Source of the DNA: an uncultured Bacteroidales bacterium
Lineage (GTDB): Bacteria; Bacteroidota; Bacteroidia; Bacteroidales; Muribaculaceae
DNA length: 64,000 nt
Direction: 5' to 3'
Assembly (NCBI GenBank): GCA_902785925.1
Contig: CADAAI010000002.1
Span: 1-64,000 of the forward strand
Of the stretch, positions 9,244 through 18,037 are shown in pieces (the stretch's first letter is position 1; every line of letters starts with the position of its first letter). The position numbers and the translations under genes are program-made. A model generated the notes under the pieces. The model had not been told where the DNA came from, ran no database searches, and was given only the letters and a program-made list of their open reading frames with translations.

Positions 9244-9278
9244 TTTGACTTTTATTACACGTAAAATTATTAACTTTG
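9244..9278 (+). promoter_or_regulatory. alaS promoter
   Basis: TAACTTTG (9271-9278) matches TAnnTTTG, with TTTG at 9244-9247 upstream. About 86 bases separate it from the alaS start, leaving a longer leader than most genes here. Confidence 0.5.
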
Positions 9279-9364
9279 CGCAAATTTTTCGTGCTAAAAT
9301 ACAACTTTTGATTTTAACTGGCAAGAAATATCATTGTAAATCACAAAAAACAATATAAAATAGT

Positions 9365-11980
9365 ATGTTGACAGCAAAAGAAATCAGAGAATCGTTCAAG
9401 AAGTTCTTTCAAGATCGTGACCACCACATCGTGCCGTCGGCACCCATGGTAATCAAGGACGACCCCACGCTAATGTTCACCAACGCAGGCATGAACCAGT
9501 TCAAGGACATCATTCTGGGCAACAAGGAGCCGCAGTGGCGTCGTGTCGCCGACTCGCAGAAGTGCCTCAGGGTGAGTGGCAAGCACAACGACCTTGAGGA
9601 GGTTGGGCACGACACCTATCATCACACCATGTTTGAGATGCTTGGAAACTGGTCTTTTGGCGACTATTTCAAAAAAGAAGCTATCGATTTTAGCTGGGAA
9701 TATCTGGTTGATGTTCTTAAGCTCGACCCAAGCATAATGTACGCAACTGTGTTTGAAGGTTCTGCTAGCGAAGGTCTAGAGCGTGATAATGAGGCTGCTG
9801 CTTTCTGGGAGCAGCATCTGCCTAAGGATCATATTATCAATGGTAATCGTCATGATAACTTCTGGGAAATGGGCGATACAGGACCTTGCGGACCTTGTTC
9901 TGAGCTTCACATCGACTTGAGAAGCGATGAGGAGAAGGCTGATGTTCCTGGAGCATCGCTTGTTAATAAAGACAATCCACAAGTGATTGAGATTTGGAAT
10001 CTTGTGTTCATGCAATATAATCGCAAAGCCGATGGCTCGCTTGAGCCTCTTCCTGCCAAGGTTATTGATACTGGTATGGGATTCGAGCGATTGTGTATGG
10101 CTTTGCAAGGTAAGAAGTCAAACTACGATACCGATGTCTTCCAACCACTTATCAAGAAGATAGGATTGCTGGCAGGCAAAGAATATGGAAATGCTCACGA
10201 CACCGATGTGGCTATGCGAGTAATTGCCGACCATGTTCGCACTATCGCATTTTCGATAGCCGATGGTCAGCTTCCCAGCAATGCTAAGGCGGGTTATGTA
10301 ATCCGTCGCATCTTGCGCCGTGCTGTACGCTATGGATACACATTTCTTGGTTTCAAAGAATCGTTCATGCATCTGCTGGTCGATACTCTTATCGAATCGA
10401 TGGGCGAGGCCTATCCTGAGCTCCCTGCCCAAGCCAGCCTCATCAAGCATGTCATCAAGGAAGAGGAGGATGCGTTCCTGCGCACTCTTGAGACAGGTAT
10501 GAAGATGATTGATGGTGTGATTTCTAAGGCTAAAGCTGAGAGTCAGAAGGAAATTGACGGTGCGATTGCTTTCACTCTTTACGACACCTATGGCTTCCCT
10601 CTCGATCTTACTGAACTAATCCTGAAGGAAAACAACATGACAGTTAATAAGGAGCAGTTCGATACCGAGATGGCAAAACAAAAACAGCGTGCCCGCAACG
10701 CCGCCGCCGTCGAGGCTAGCGATTGGGTAGAGCTTAAAGAGGGCGTGACCGAGTTTGTGGGTTACGACTTCAATGAGTGTGAGACCAAGATACTCCGCTA
10801 TCGACACATCGTTCAAAAGAAGAACGAATACTACCAAGTGGTGCTAGCCACTACCCCATTTTATGCCGAGATGGGTGGTCAAGTGGGCGACAAGGGATGG
10901 CTTATCAATGGCGCTGAGAAGATTGAAGTCATCGATACCAAACGTGAGAACAACTTGCCAGTGCATATCGTTAAGAAATTGCCTGCCGACCCAAGCGCTA
11001 CTTTCGTGGCTCGTATCAACGCAGAGGCACGTCAGGCTATCGCCTGCAACCACACCGCTACTCACTTGTTGCACTATGCCCTTAGACAAGTGCTTGGTAC
11101 TCATGTTGAGCAAAAAGGTTCGTTTGTTAGTCCCAATTTGCTACGCTTCGACTTCTCGCACTTCAAAAAGATGACTCCCGAGGAAATTCGCAAAGTGGAA
11201 CATTGCGCCAATGCTCTAGTTCGTGAAGCTATCATTCGTGAGGAACATCGTGAAGTCCCCATCGACGAGGCCCGCAAAATGGGTGCTATGGCTCTCTTTG
11301 GCGAGAAATATGGCGACAAAGTACGCGTCATCAAGTATGGAAACTCCGTAGAATTGTGTGGTGGTACTCATGTGGCAAACTCTGGCAATATAGGTATGAT
11401 AAAAATTGTAAGCGAGAGCTCTATTGCCGCTGGCATTCGCCGTATCGAGGCCATCACAGGCGAAAACGTTGAGAATGCTATCGATGTCGTTGAAGACACC
11501 TTAAAGGGTATCAAGGAGCTATTCAATAATGCCCCCGACATAATTAATGCCATCAATAAGTCTATTAGCGAGAACGCCAATCTACACAAGCAGGTGGATG
11601 AGTTCATAAAGGATCGCGTGAAGATGCTCAAGGAGAAACTCTACTCCACATCAACAATGGTCGGAGACACCGCTGTGCTAATGCTTCGCGGCTCTTATGA
11701 TTCCGACATTGTCAAGAGTCTTGCTCTTTCTATCAAGACCGACAAGCAACCTAAGGTGGCGTTTGTTGCTGCTACGCACCACAACGACAAGCCTATGCTC
11801 ACAATCGCCTTGAGCGACGACCTCGTAAAAGAAGGAAAGAATGCTGGCTTAATCATTCGTGAAGCCGCCAAACTTATACAAGGCGGTGGTGGCGGCCAGC
11901 CAGGCTTTGCCCAAGCTGGTGGCAAGAATGTCGCAGGACTTGATGATGCCCTTAAAAATATAATCGAACTACTAGCCTAG
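9365..11980 (+). CDS. alaS: alanine--tRNA ligase
   Basis: An 871-residue class II aminoacyl-tRNA synthetase that charges tRNA-Ala. The catalytic domain begins at the N-terminus ([15 protein letters not shown], then [12 protein letters not shown]-type motif 2 context). The editing domain shows HTATHLLH (HxxxH) and CGGTHV (CxxxH), the zinc-binding deacylation site. The C-terminal glycine-rich [14 protein letters not shown] lies in the C-Ala/DHHA1 region. Length and domain order are standard. Confidence 0.97.
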   Translation: MLTAKEIRESFKKFFQDRDHHIVPSAPMVIKDDPTLMFTNAGMNQFKDIILGNKEPQWRRVADSQKCLRVSGKHNDLEEVGHDTYHHTMFEMLGNWSFGDYFKKEAIDFSWEYLVDVLKLDPSIMYATVFEGSASEGLERDNEAAAFWEQHLPKDHIINGNRHDNFWEMGDTGPCGPCSELHIDLRSDEEKADVPGASLVNKDNPQVIEIWNLVFMQYNRKADGSLEPLPAKVIDTGMGFERLCMALQGKKSNYDTDVFQPLIKKIGLLAGKEYGNAHDTDVAMRVIADHVRTIAFSIADGQLPSNAKAGYVIRRILRRAVRYGYTFLGFKESFMHLLVDTLIESMGEAYPELPAQASLIKHVIKEEEDAFLRTLETGMKMIDGVISKAKAESQKEIDGAIAFTLYDTYGFPLDLTELILKENNMTVNKEQFDTEMAKQKQRARNAAAVEASDWVELKEGVTEFVGYDFNECETKILRYRHIVQKKNEYYQVVLATTPFYAEMGGQVGDKGWLINGAEKIEVIDTKRENNLPVHIVKKLPADPSATFVARINAEARQAIACNHTATHLLHYALRQVLGTHVEQKGSFVSPNLLRFDFSHFKKMTPEEIRKVEHCANALVREAIIREEHREVPIDEARKMGAMALFGEKYGDKVRVIKYGNSVELCGGTHVANSGNIGMIKIVSESSIAAGIRRIEAITGENVENAIDVVEDTLKGIKELFNNAPDIINAINKSISENANLHKQVDEFIKDRVKMLKEKLYSTSTMVGDTAVLMLRGSYDSDIVKSLALSIKTDKQPKVAFVAATHHNDKPMLTIALSDDLVKEGKNAGLIIREAAKLIQGGGGGQPGFAQAGGKNVAGLDDALKNIIELLA

Positions 11981-12064
11981 CAATTGCTTTGTTTAAAGCA
12001 ATCAAGACGTTGTTAACTAATCACTTGTGGTTAAAGAAATTATTATACTTAAATATTGGATATT

Positions 12065-12487
12065 ATGTTGAAAGAAATTTTAGCAATCTCGGGACGTCCC
12101 GGATTATACCGTCTAGTAAAATACGGTAAAAACATCATTATAGTTGAAAACATAACCGACAAGAAGCGTGGCACTGCACATTCTCGCGACAAAGTGATTG
12201 CTCTTGGCGACATCTCGATGTATACCGAGAGTGGTGACAAGCCATTGGGAGAGGTGCTCGAAGCTATCAAAACTAAATATGACGCAAAGCCTCTCAATGC
12301 TGCTGACTACAAGGAGCCAGCTGCTCTGCAAGAATTTTTTAAAGGTGTGGTTCCCGACTTTGATGCCGACCGTGTTTACAACACCGACATCAAGAAGCTC
12401 ATCAACTGGTACAATCTGCTCATCAATAGTGGAATTACCGATTTCCTTCCAAAAGAGGAAGATAAAGAAGAGCCAAAAGCTGAATAA
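12065..12487 (+). CDS. DUF5606 family protein
   Basis: A 140-residue cytoplasmic protein of a small Bacteroidota-specific family (DUF5606) with no established function. The N-terminus ILAISGRPGLYRLV and the middle LGDISMYTESGDKPLGEVL are characteristic. The C-terminal half is helical (DIKKLINWYNLLINSGITDFL) and ends in an acidic/basic tail. ATG at 12065 is preferred over TTG three codons upstream. It sits 85 bases after alaS and is closed by a strong terminator. Confidence 0.8.
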   Translation: MLKEILAISGRPGLYRLVKYGKNIIIVENITDKKRGTAHSRDKVIALGDISMYTESGDKPLGEVLEAIKTKYDAKPLNAADYKEPAALQEFFKGVVPDFDADRVYNTDIKKLINWYNLLINSGITDFLPKEEDKEEPKAE

Positions 12488-12505
12488 TTTGTAATAATTA
12501 TTTTT

Positions 12506-12550
12506 GCTCTAAAGATGTGTGATTTGTTTCACATGTCTTTAGAGCATTCT
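12506..12550 (+). terminator. terminator after the DUF5606 gene
   Basis: GCTCTAAAGA (12506-12515) pairs with TCTTTAGAGC (12536-12545), and the stem continues inward with two mismatches, followed by ATTCTTTT. The ATG at 12515 lies inside this stem, so it is an unlikely start for the next gene. Confidence 0.8.
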
Positions 12551-12556
12551 TTTATC

Positions 12557-13231
12557 ATGTATCGCATCCAGTCCACTCATCGACATTGTTTTCTCATTAT
12601 AATGCTTGCGATGTTTAGCATTATAAATACTGGTTGCGGCACGACTACAAGATATGTCGACGACTATGGCGACTTTCCGGCAGGGAAAGCAAGAACTCCT
12701 CACGATGTGTGGGGAAAAAAGGAAAAGAATAATATGCCACCCAAGAAGTCGTCACCAGCCCCAGTTTTCAATGATGACAATCACGTTGATCATTATGCTA
12801 CCACCGAACAGTGGAAACGACTTGATTTGAAGTTGAGTCGGCATGACAACAAGGAGTTATATAGCGAAATAAAGAGTTGGCTGGGTACCCCCTACGAAGG
12901 TGGCTCACACAAGAAACAGCAAGGAAGCGATTGCTCTGGTTTTGTGATGGAAATATATCTTTCAGTATATGATAAAAGAATCGAGCGCAATAGTGCGCGA
13001 ATCTATACCAAAAACTGTGAGCCAATAGCAGTCGACGAACTGCGTGAAGGCGACTTAGTTTTCTTCCATAATGGAGATGGCGAAAGCATTAGCCATGTGG
13101 GCATATATTTAAAGGATAATATGTTTGCGCATGCCTCATCGTCACGAGGAGTAGTTATTGACGACATCACATCACGTTATTATACTGAGCATTTCTATGG
13201 AGCAGGCCGAGTAATAGGGAAAAAGCATTAG
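12557..13231 (+). CDS. NlpC/P60 family peptidoglycan endopeptidase, lipoprotein
   Basis: A 224-residue cell-wall hydrolase. The N-terminus is a lipoprotein signal ending in the lipobox INTGC. The NlpC/P60 domain fills the C-terminal half: the catalytic Cys in GSDCSGFVM, the His in SHVGIYL, and a downstream FAHASSSRGVV segment. Substrates of the family are stem-peptide bonds of peptidoglycan. An in-frame ATG at 12515 falls in the upstream terminator stem, so 12557 is chosen. Its stop overlaps the convergent comEC stop by four bases. Confidence 0.88.
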   Translation: MYRIQSTHRHCFLIIMLAMFSIINTGCGTTTRYVDDYGDFPAGKARTPHDVWGKKEKNNMPPKKSSPAPVFNDDNHVDHYATTEQWKRLDLKLSRHDNKELYSEIKSWLGTPYEGGSHKKQQGSDCSGFVMEIYLSVYDKRIERNSARIYTKNCEPIAVDELREGDLVFFHNGDGESISHVGIYLKDNMFAHASSSRGVVIDDITSRYYTEHFYGAGRVIGKKH

Positions 13232-15306
13232 TAATATTTTTGGTAGGCTCCCGACTGCTTAACATTATAAAAAGGTATCTTTGACGATTTACACTCTCTG
13301 TCAAGCGTCACATTCTCTTCTTCGTAGATTCCGCCCGACAGCACAATCGTGTCGCATGTAATGAGTTCTTTTAGACGAGATATCTTCGAATGAAATCCCT
13401 TGGTCACCAAAGCCACATCAAATTGCAGTGCGACACTATCCTCGCGAATGTAATTCTTCCATTTACCTTTACCCGCAGCCATGATGCAAGTCCCCATAAC
13501 GTTGGCATAAGGTGGGTCAAAAACTGCTCCGGGCAATTGACATTTGGCGCTATCCACCATTATTATGCTATCAATTCTATGATGAGCAAGAAATGCGCGG
13601 TTCCACCGCTTGAAGTTCTCTACGTCATAATCGTTTGGCACATCGGGCACCCAAAGCAGAGCCTCATTGCCATTAAAATAAAGCATAGGCGTAGAATTAA
13701 AAGAGTTGAATATCACCAATCCGCGGCGTGGTGCCATCGAATCCTTGACTAAGCCAATGACAACACCTATTATCAAGACAACGCCTGCAGCAAGCAGCAT
13801 GCGTGAGTTGCGCTTGTAAATCCACAGAAACAAGAGAATAAGCACAGAATAATAAACCAACACAGCAACCCATGTGACAAAAACGTTTCCACTCGGTGGT
13901 GAGATTGTAGACATCCAACCAGCCATGGTTTCGATAGCGTCAACAATCCAATCTATTGCCTGCGATAATCCTGCAATTCCTCCCCCCATCGCCAGCAACA
14001 ATATAGCAAATGCCCCAAGCACCATAAACACTGGAATAAATGGCATAATCAACACATTTGATATCACTGCAATAAGCGACATGACATTAAAATAATATGA
14101 TGTGAGAATTATCGTAGTTACCATCGCAACTAGCGAGGAAACAATAATAGTGTAGAAGTAGTTAAGAATTTTATTTTGTGGATGCTTAAGCTCAAATGCT
14201 TGGTAAAATATGATTAGTGATGAAACAGTAATGAAGCTGAGCTGAAAACCTACACTATAGAGCGAACTAGGATTAATCACCAGGATTGCAAGAGCAGCGG
14301 CGGCAACGGAGTTGAGCGGAGACGATTTACGGTAAAAGATTTGCGACATAAACACAAACGCTATCATAACCGTCGACCTGATTACCGAGGCTGACAATCC
14401 TGTGAGCACATCATAGGCTATCAGGGCAATCAATGTCAATAGTAACCTTATCTTCTTTCCTCTTATATAATCTAATGGAAAGAACAGAAACCAAATGATT
14501 AATGATATTACAGCAATATGAAGTCCGCTTAAAGCGAGAACATGAGCTACGCCAGCTCGTGAAAAGCTGTCACGCATCGATGGTTCGATGAAATCATCAT
14601 TGCCAAGCAGCGTAGCAATTAACAACGACTGTGATTCTGGACTTAAGCTGGAGTTAAGGACACGATGCTGCAGGTCGCTCCTCACATTGAATGCTCGAGT
14701 CATGAATGTTGGTGATTCTCCAACCTTTTCTAATTCCCTCACTTCAACGTGTTGACGATAAATGATACCTTTGTCATGAAGATATTGCTCATAGTCCATT
14801 TCATCTGGATTTCCCATGTTTCGCACTCGGTTAACCTCAAGAGTGAAAGCAATAAGGTCACCTGCCACAAAGTCATAGTTGCACCCTCTTGTCGACAGCA
14901 GAATGTGTGCCCCCTTCACAGTATTTCCATTGCCGCCGACATTTAGAAGTTTGACCTGCATAAGCATGCTTTGCTCATTATATTTCAAATTTTCGATTCT
15001 TCCACATGCAACCGTGCCATTGAAATGGTTAGTATCAAGATGCGTAGGTTCTGCTACCCATGCAGCCCCCCACCCCACAATGGCCATCGCCAGCGATATG
15101 GGAATAATGCGCCAACTTCGCATCCTTAGCTTCCCTAAGGAGGTCTTTCCATACAGTTGCATAGCAATCAATATTGCTATGAGTACTGCCAACAACACTG
15201 CCGGCAGCCATAAGTTATTGGTTGCACGGAAAAAAAGAATACCCGCTACCAACGGCAGCAGGAGCCTAAGTACTGGCAAACGCGACAAGAGACTAACGTT
15301 GCCCAT
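13228..15306 (-). CDS. comEC: ComEC/Rec2 family competence-like membrane protein
   Basis: A 692-residue polytopic membrane protein of the DNA-uptake channel family. The N-terminus has two to three membrane segments, then a DUF4131 OB-fold-like region. The Competence domain is marked by HVLALSGLHIAVI, GLSASVIRSTVMIAFVF and NPSSLYSVGFQLSF. The C-terminal soluble part lacks the HxHxDH metallo-beta-lactamase signature, as is usual in Bacteroidales, so any nuclease activity is doubtful. It starts 13 bases after the aroE stop and is likely co-transcribed with it. Confidence 0.88.
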   Translation of the reverse strand: MGNVSLLSRLPVLRLLLPLVAGILFFRATNNLWLPAVLLAVLIAILIAMQLYGKTSLGKLRMRSWRIIPISLAMAIVGWGAAWVAEPTHLDTNHFNGTVACGRIENLKYNEQSMLMQVKLLNVGGNGNTVKGAHILLSTRGCNYDFVAGDLIAFTLEVNRVRNMGNPDEMDYEQYLHDKGIIYRQHVEVRELEKVGESPTFMTRAFNVRSDLQHRVLNSSLSPESQSLLIATLLGNDDFIEPSMRDSFSRAGVAHVLALSGLHIAVISLIIWFLFFPLDYIRGKKIRLLLTLIALIAYDVLTGLSASVIRSTVMIAFVFMSQIFYRKSSPLNSVAAAALAILVINPSSLYSVGFQLSFITVSSLIIFYQAFELKHPQNKILNYFYTIIVSSLVAMVTTIILTSYYFNVMSLIAVISNVLIMPFIPVFMVLGAFAILLLAMGGGIAGLSQAIDWIVDAIETMAGWMSTISPPSGNVFVTWVAVLVYYSVLILLFLWIYKRNSRMLLAAGVVLIIGVVIGLVKDSMAPRRGLVIFNSFNSTPMLYFNGNEALLWVPDVPNDYDVENFKRWNRAFLAHHRIDSIIMVDSAKCQLPGAVFDPPYANVMGTCIMAAGKGKWKNYIREDSVALQFDVALVTKGFHSKISRLKELITCDTIVLSGGIYEEENVTLDRECKSSKIPFYNVKQSGAYQKYY

Positions 15307-15318
15307 CTTTCCTCATTA

Positions 15319-16083
15319 TTAATCCTCAGTCCAAATCCTGTAGGACTCAAATGCTTGCAACAAAAGCATTTCTAAACCACTTTTCACAATAGCGCCTCTC
15401 TCCTTAGCTTTTTTCATGAACATCGTTTCGCTTGGGTTATAAACCAAATCATAGCACAGATGCTGGGGCGTGATAAATCGATAAGGAATGTCAGGACAGA
15501 GTTCTGTGTCAGGATATGTGCCTAATGGTGTCGTGTTCACGATCACGTTGTGAGAGTGAATCATTTGCTTAGTGAGTTCTTCATAGGTAATGATTGAGGC
15601 CGATTTGCGTCTTGAAACCAAATCCACATCAATATCAAGCGATTCGAGGGCAGCTTTCACTGCTTTGCTGGCACCACCAGTGCCAAGTACTAGGGCTGAT
15701 GTCATTTCATGTGTTAGCAACGGGGCAATCGAGTTGCGGAAAGCCATATAATCTGAGTTATACCCAACGAGCTTAATTACTCCAGCTTTCTCGCCTTTAA
15801 TTATCTTAATAACATTCACGGCACCAACCTTTTCGGCGGTCTCGTCGAGTTCATCCATGAATGGTATGACCTTCTCTTTATAAGGCATTGTCACATTCAA
15901 TCCGTTAAGGTTGGAATATTCGCTAAAAATAGTCATCAGCTCGCCAATGTCATTGAGCTCAAAATTGAAATATTGAGCGTCAATGCCTTCAGAGATGAAC
16001 TTCTGATTAAAAAAGTCCATCGAAAACGAATGAGTGAGTGATGTTCCTATCAGTCCGTATATTTTACCTTCGTCGGTCACCAT
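15319..16083 (-). CDS. aroE: shikimate dehydrogenase
   Basis: A 254-residue NADPH-dependent enzyme reducing 3-dehydroshikimate to shikimate in aromatic amino acid synthesis. The substrate-binding GTSLTHSFS, the catalytic Lys in NVTMPYKE, DETAEKVGAVNV, the nucleotide loop GTGGASKAV and NTTPLG are all present. The length is that of the short Bacteroidota form. A promoter element reads on the minus strand at 16119-16126. Confidence 0.95.
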   Translation of the reverse strand: MVTDEGKIYGLIGTSLTHSFSMDFFNQKFISEGIDAQYFNFELNDIGELMTIFSEYSNLNGLNVTMPYKEKVIPFMDELDETAEKVGAVNVIKIIKGEKAGVIKLVGYNSDYMAFRNSIAPLLTHEMTSALVLGTGGASKAVKAALESLDIDVDLVSRRKSASIITYEELTKQMIHSHNVIVNTTPLGTYPDTELCPDIPYRFITPQHLCYDLVYNPSETMFMKKAKERGAIVKSGLEMLLLQAFESYRIWTED

Positions 16084-16118
16084 ATTGTACCTTTTTAAGG
16101 ATTGCTATATATATTTTG

Positions 16119-16126
16119 CAAAATTA
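16119..16126 (-). promoter_or_regulatory. aroE-comEC promoter -7 element
   Basis: Read on the minus strand this is TAATTTTG, matching TAnnTTTG, 36 bases upstream of the aroE start. Confidence 0.5.
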
Positions 16127-16283
16127 ATCAAAAATGATAGCTTTACAAATTTTTTTAGTTCTTTTTTATCATAAAACAATATTTATTTAATAAAGTGACA
16201 TTATTGCTGCTCCATTTGTAACAAGTTGTCACCCATCATTTTCCCAAATATAGGCGCGCTATCTGCACAGTTAACGAAAGTAA

Positions 16284-16312
16284 GATTGAGAAGCAGGGCC
16301 TGATCCTCAATC
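16284..16312. repeat. inverted repeat in the aroE-uraA gap
   Basis: GATTGAG (16284-16290) and CTCAATC (16306-16312) form a 7-bp stem with an inner CAGG/CCTG. The whole 658-base gap (16084-16741) holds no convincing gene; its other contents are the 9-bp repeat array, a lone DnaA-box-like 9-mer and the permease promoter. Confidence 0.35.
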
Positions 16313-16451
16313 ACCACAAGACTATAATCCTTTGGTGTTTTTCAATGTTGTCTCGCTACCCCACCATCCACTACCTTTGCGTACACACGCGTTCATTGAC
16401 TTACTGCCATCCCTTTATTTTGTTCGATTTCTCGCCGCTGGCGACTTAACC

Positions 16452-16550
16452 GACTCAAGTGAGTCAAGTGAGTCAGGTGAGTCAGGTGATTCCACTGATT
16501 CCATTGATTCCACTGATTCCACTGATTCTTCTGATTCCATTGATTCCATG
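16452..16550. repeat. 9-bp minisatellite, 11 units
   Basis: Eleven consecutive 9-base units fill this stretch. The first four are GACTCAAGT/GAGTCAAGT/GAGTCAGGT types and the next seven are GATTCCACT/GATTCCATT/GATTCTTCT types. Because the period is a multiple of three, it creates long open frames (Asp-Ser-Thr repeats) in the 16332-16583 region; the flanking codons look random, so these are not taken as genes. The second subtype recurs at 25496-25531. Confidence 0.9.
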
Positions 16551-16682
16551 TTTCAATCATCCATTCCGCATCAATTGCCCTAATAACCCGAAGCCGAATA
16601 ACTTGAAACTTAGCACATTGTCCCTGATTGTCTCATTAACACACATACGTGAGGCAAAGGATTGTGGATAACTTTTTTGTTT

Positions 16683-16718
16683 TTGTTGCGGGGATTCCAT
16701 GAAAAGGGAGTATTTTTG
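16683..16718 (+). promoter_or_regulatory. uracil/xanthine permease promoter
   Basis: TTTGTTG (16683-16689) and TATTTTTG (16711-16718) fit the -33/-7 pattern, 24 bases before the start codon. Confidence 0.6.
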
Positions 16719-16725
16719 TCAAACT

Positions 16726-16740
16726 TTAGATTAAATCTAA
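16726..16740. repeat. palindrome abutting the permease start codon
   Basis: TTAGATT A AATCTAA is a perfect palindrome with 7-base arms. It ends one base before the ATG at 16742 and so lies in the short 5' leader, where it could be an operator or hide the start in the mRNA. Confidence 0.4.
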
Positions 16741-16741
16741 G

Positions 16742-17956
16742 ATGGATAGCAAACAATTATCTCCTGTACGCAAGACCGTAGTTGGCGTACAATTCCTTTT
16801 TGTGGCATTTGGTGCCACAGTTTTGATGCCTCTACTTGTGGGACTTGATCCTGCCACCGCTCTTTTTTCGGCAGGAATAGGCACCCTTATTTTTCATCTT
16901 GTGACCCGAGGAAAAGTACCCATCTTTCTCGGGTCAAGTTTTGCTTTTATAGCACCTATCCTACTCGCTTCAAAACAATGGGGCCTTGAAGGCACACTGT
17001 CAGGTTTCGCCGGTGTTGCATTGGTCTATTTCATTGCCTCAGCGCTAATCAAATGGCGAGGCACCGATTTCCTAAGCCGCTTGTTTCCTCCCGTAGTGGT
17101 TGGTCCTGTCATCATTTTGATTGGCCTTTCGCTCTCGGGTACAGCCGTCGACATGTCAAAGAGCAACTGGCTTCTTGCGATAATCTCACTAGTAGTATCT
17201 ATAACAATCCTAACCTATGCTCGGGGCATGTTCAGGTTGATCCCTGTGGTGGGCGGCATCGCTGTTGGATATATAATAGCCATTGCTATGGGTCTTGTTG
17301 ACTTCAAAGGCATCATTGATGCTCCATGGTTTGCTTTACCTCAAAATATTGCTCATCCCATATTACCAGCCTTTGATTGGCAGCCGTTTGTGTGCCTGAT
17401 GCCAATTGCCATCGCGACTCTTATAGAGCATGTGGGCGATGTGTATGTGGTGAGCAATGTTGCAGGCAAAGACTTCGTAAAAGACCCTGGCCTTCACCGT
17501 ACGATGCTTGGCGACGGACTCGCCTGCCTTGCGGCAGCTTTCATGGGCGGTCCTCCAGTTACGACCTACAGCGAGGTTACGGGCGCTATGCAAATCACAA
17601 AAGTCACTTCTCCCGCGGTGATTCGCATCACTGCTGTTGCTGCAATAGCTTTTTCAGTATTCGGCAAACTCAACGCCTTCCTGCAGAGTATACCACAAGC
17701 CGTGCTAGGAGGCATCATGTTGATGCTCTTCGGAACCATTGCCACAGTGGGAATCCAAAACCTCGTGCGCAACAAGGTAGACTTTTCTAAAACCCGCAAT
17801 ATCATTATCGCTAGCATTATGCTCACCACCGGTGTGGGCGGTGCCGAGCTCACCGCAGGTACATTCAGCCTGTCTGGTATAGGCCTTGCAGCCATTGTTG
17901 GAATAATATTAAATCTTGCCCTACCCAACAAAAAGCAAAAAGAAGACTCAAAATGA
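16742..17956 (+). CDS. uraA: NCS2 family uracil/xanthine permease
   Basis: A 404-residue nucleobase:cation symporter with about 14 hydrophobic segments. The opening QFLFVAFGATVLMPLLVGLDP, the transmembrane 3 segment FLGSSFAFIAPI, ATLIEHVGDVYV (substrate-binding Glu) and GGPPVTTYSEVTGAM (second substrate-site Glu) are typical of UraA-type uracil carriers. Uracil is therefore the likeliest substrate, though xanthine carriers share most motifs. It has its own promoter, and no pyrimidine gene is adjacent. Confidence 0.88.
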   Translation: MDSKQLSPVRKTVVGVQFLFVAFGATVLMPLLVGLDPATALFSAGIGTLIFHLVTRGKVPIFLGSSFAFIAPILLASKQWGLEGTLSGFAGVALVYFIASALIKWRGTDFLSRLFPPVVVGPVIILIGLSLSGTAVDMSKSNWLLAIISLVVSITILTYARGMFRLIPVVGGIAVGYIIAIAMGLVDFKGIIDAPWFALPQNIAHPILPAFDWQPFVCLMPIAIATLIEHVGDVYVVSNVAGKDFVKDPGLHRTMLGDGLACLAAAFMGGPPVTTYSEVTGAMQITKVTSPAVIRITAVAAIAFSVFGKLNAFLQSIPQAVLGGIMLMLFGTIATVGIQNLVRNKVDFSKTRNIIIASIMLTTGVGGAELTAGTFSLSGIGLAAIVGIILNLALPNKKQKEDSK

Positions 17957-17985
17957 TAATTAACCCCAAAAAAGCAGAGGTGAAT

Positions 17986-18016
17986 TTTGTGATTCGCAAT
18001 AATTGAATTATCTTTG
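17986..18016 (+). promoter_or_regulatory. promoter of the surface-sugar operon
   Basis: TTTG (17986-17989) and TATCTTTG (18009-18016) are 19 bases apart, 21 bases before the rfbB start. It probably drives the chain of closely spaced genes up to 24583. Confidence 0.65.
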
Positions 18017-18037
18017 TGGGTTAAATAATTATTATTT

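Noticed and set aside
12515-12556. Upstream ATG for the NlpC/P60 gene
   Set aside because: It lies inside the stem of the preceding terminator and would put about 14 non-signal residues before the lipoprotein signal.
16332-16583. 83-residue open frame with an Asp-Ser-Thr repeat tail
   Set aside because: The open frame is created by the 9-bp repeats; its N-terminal half has no recognisable features, no promoter fits, and a second frame over the same repeats is equally open.
16663-16671. TGTGGATAA, a perfect reverse-complement DnaA box, next to the minisatellite
   Set aside because: Only one such box is seen here, and dnaA is 20 kb away; one 9-mer is not enough for an origin. A related TTATCAACA at 61028-61036 is also single.
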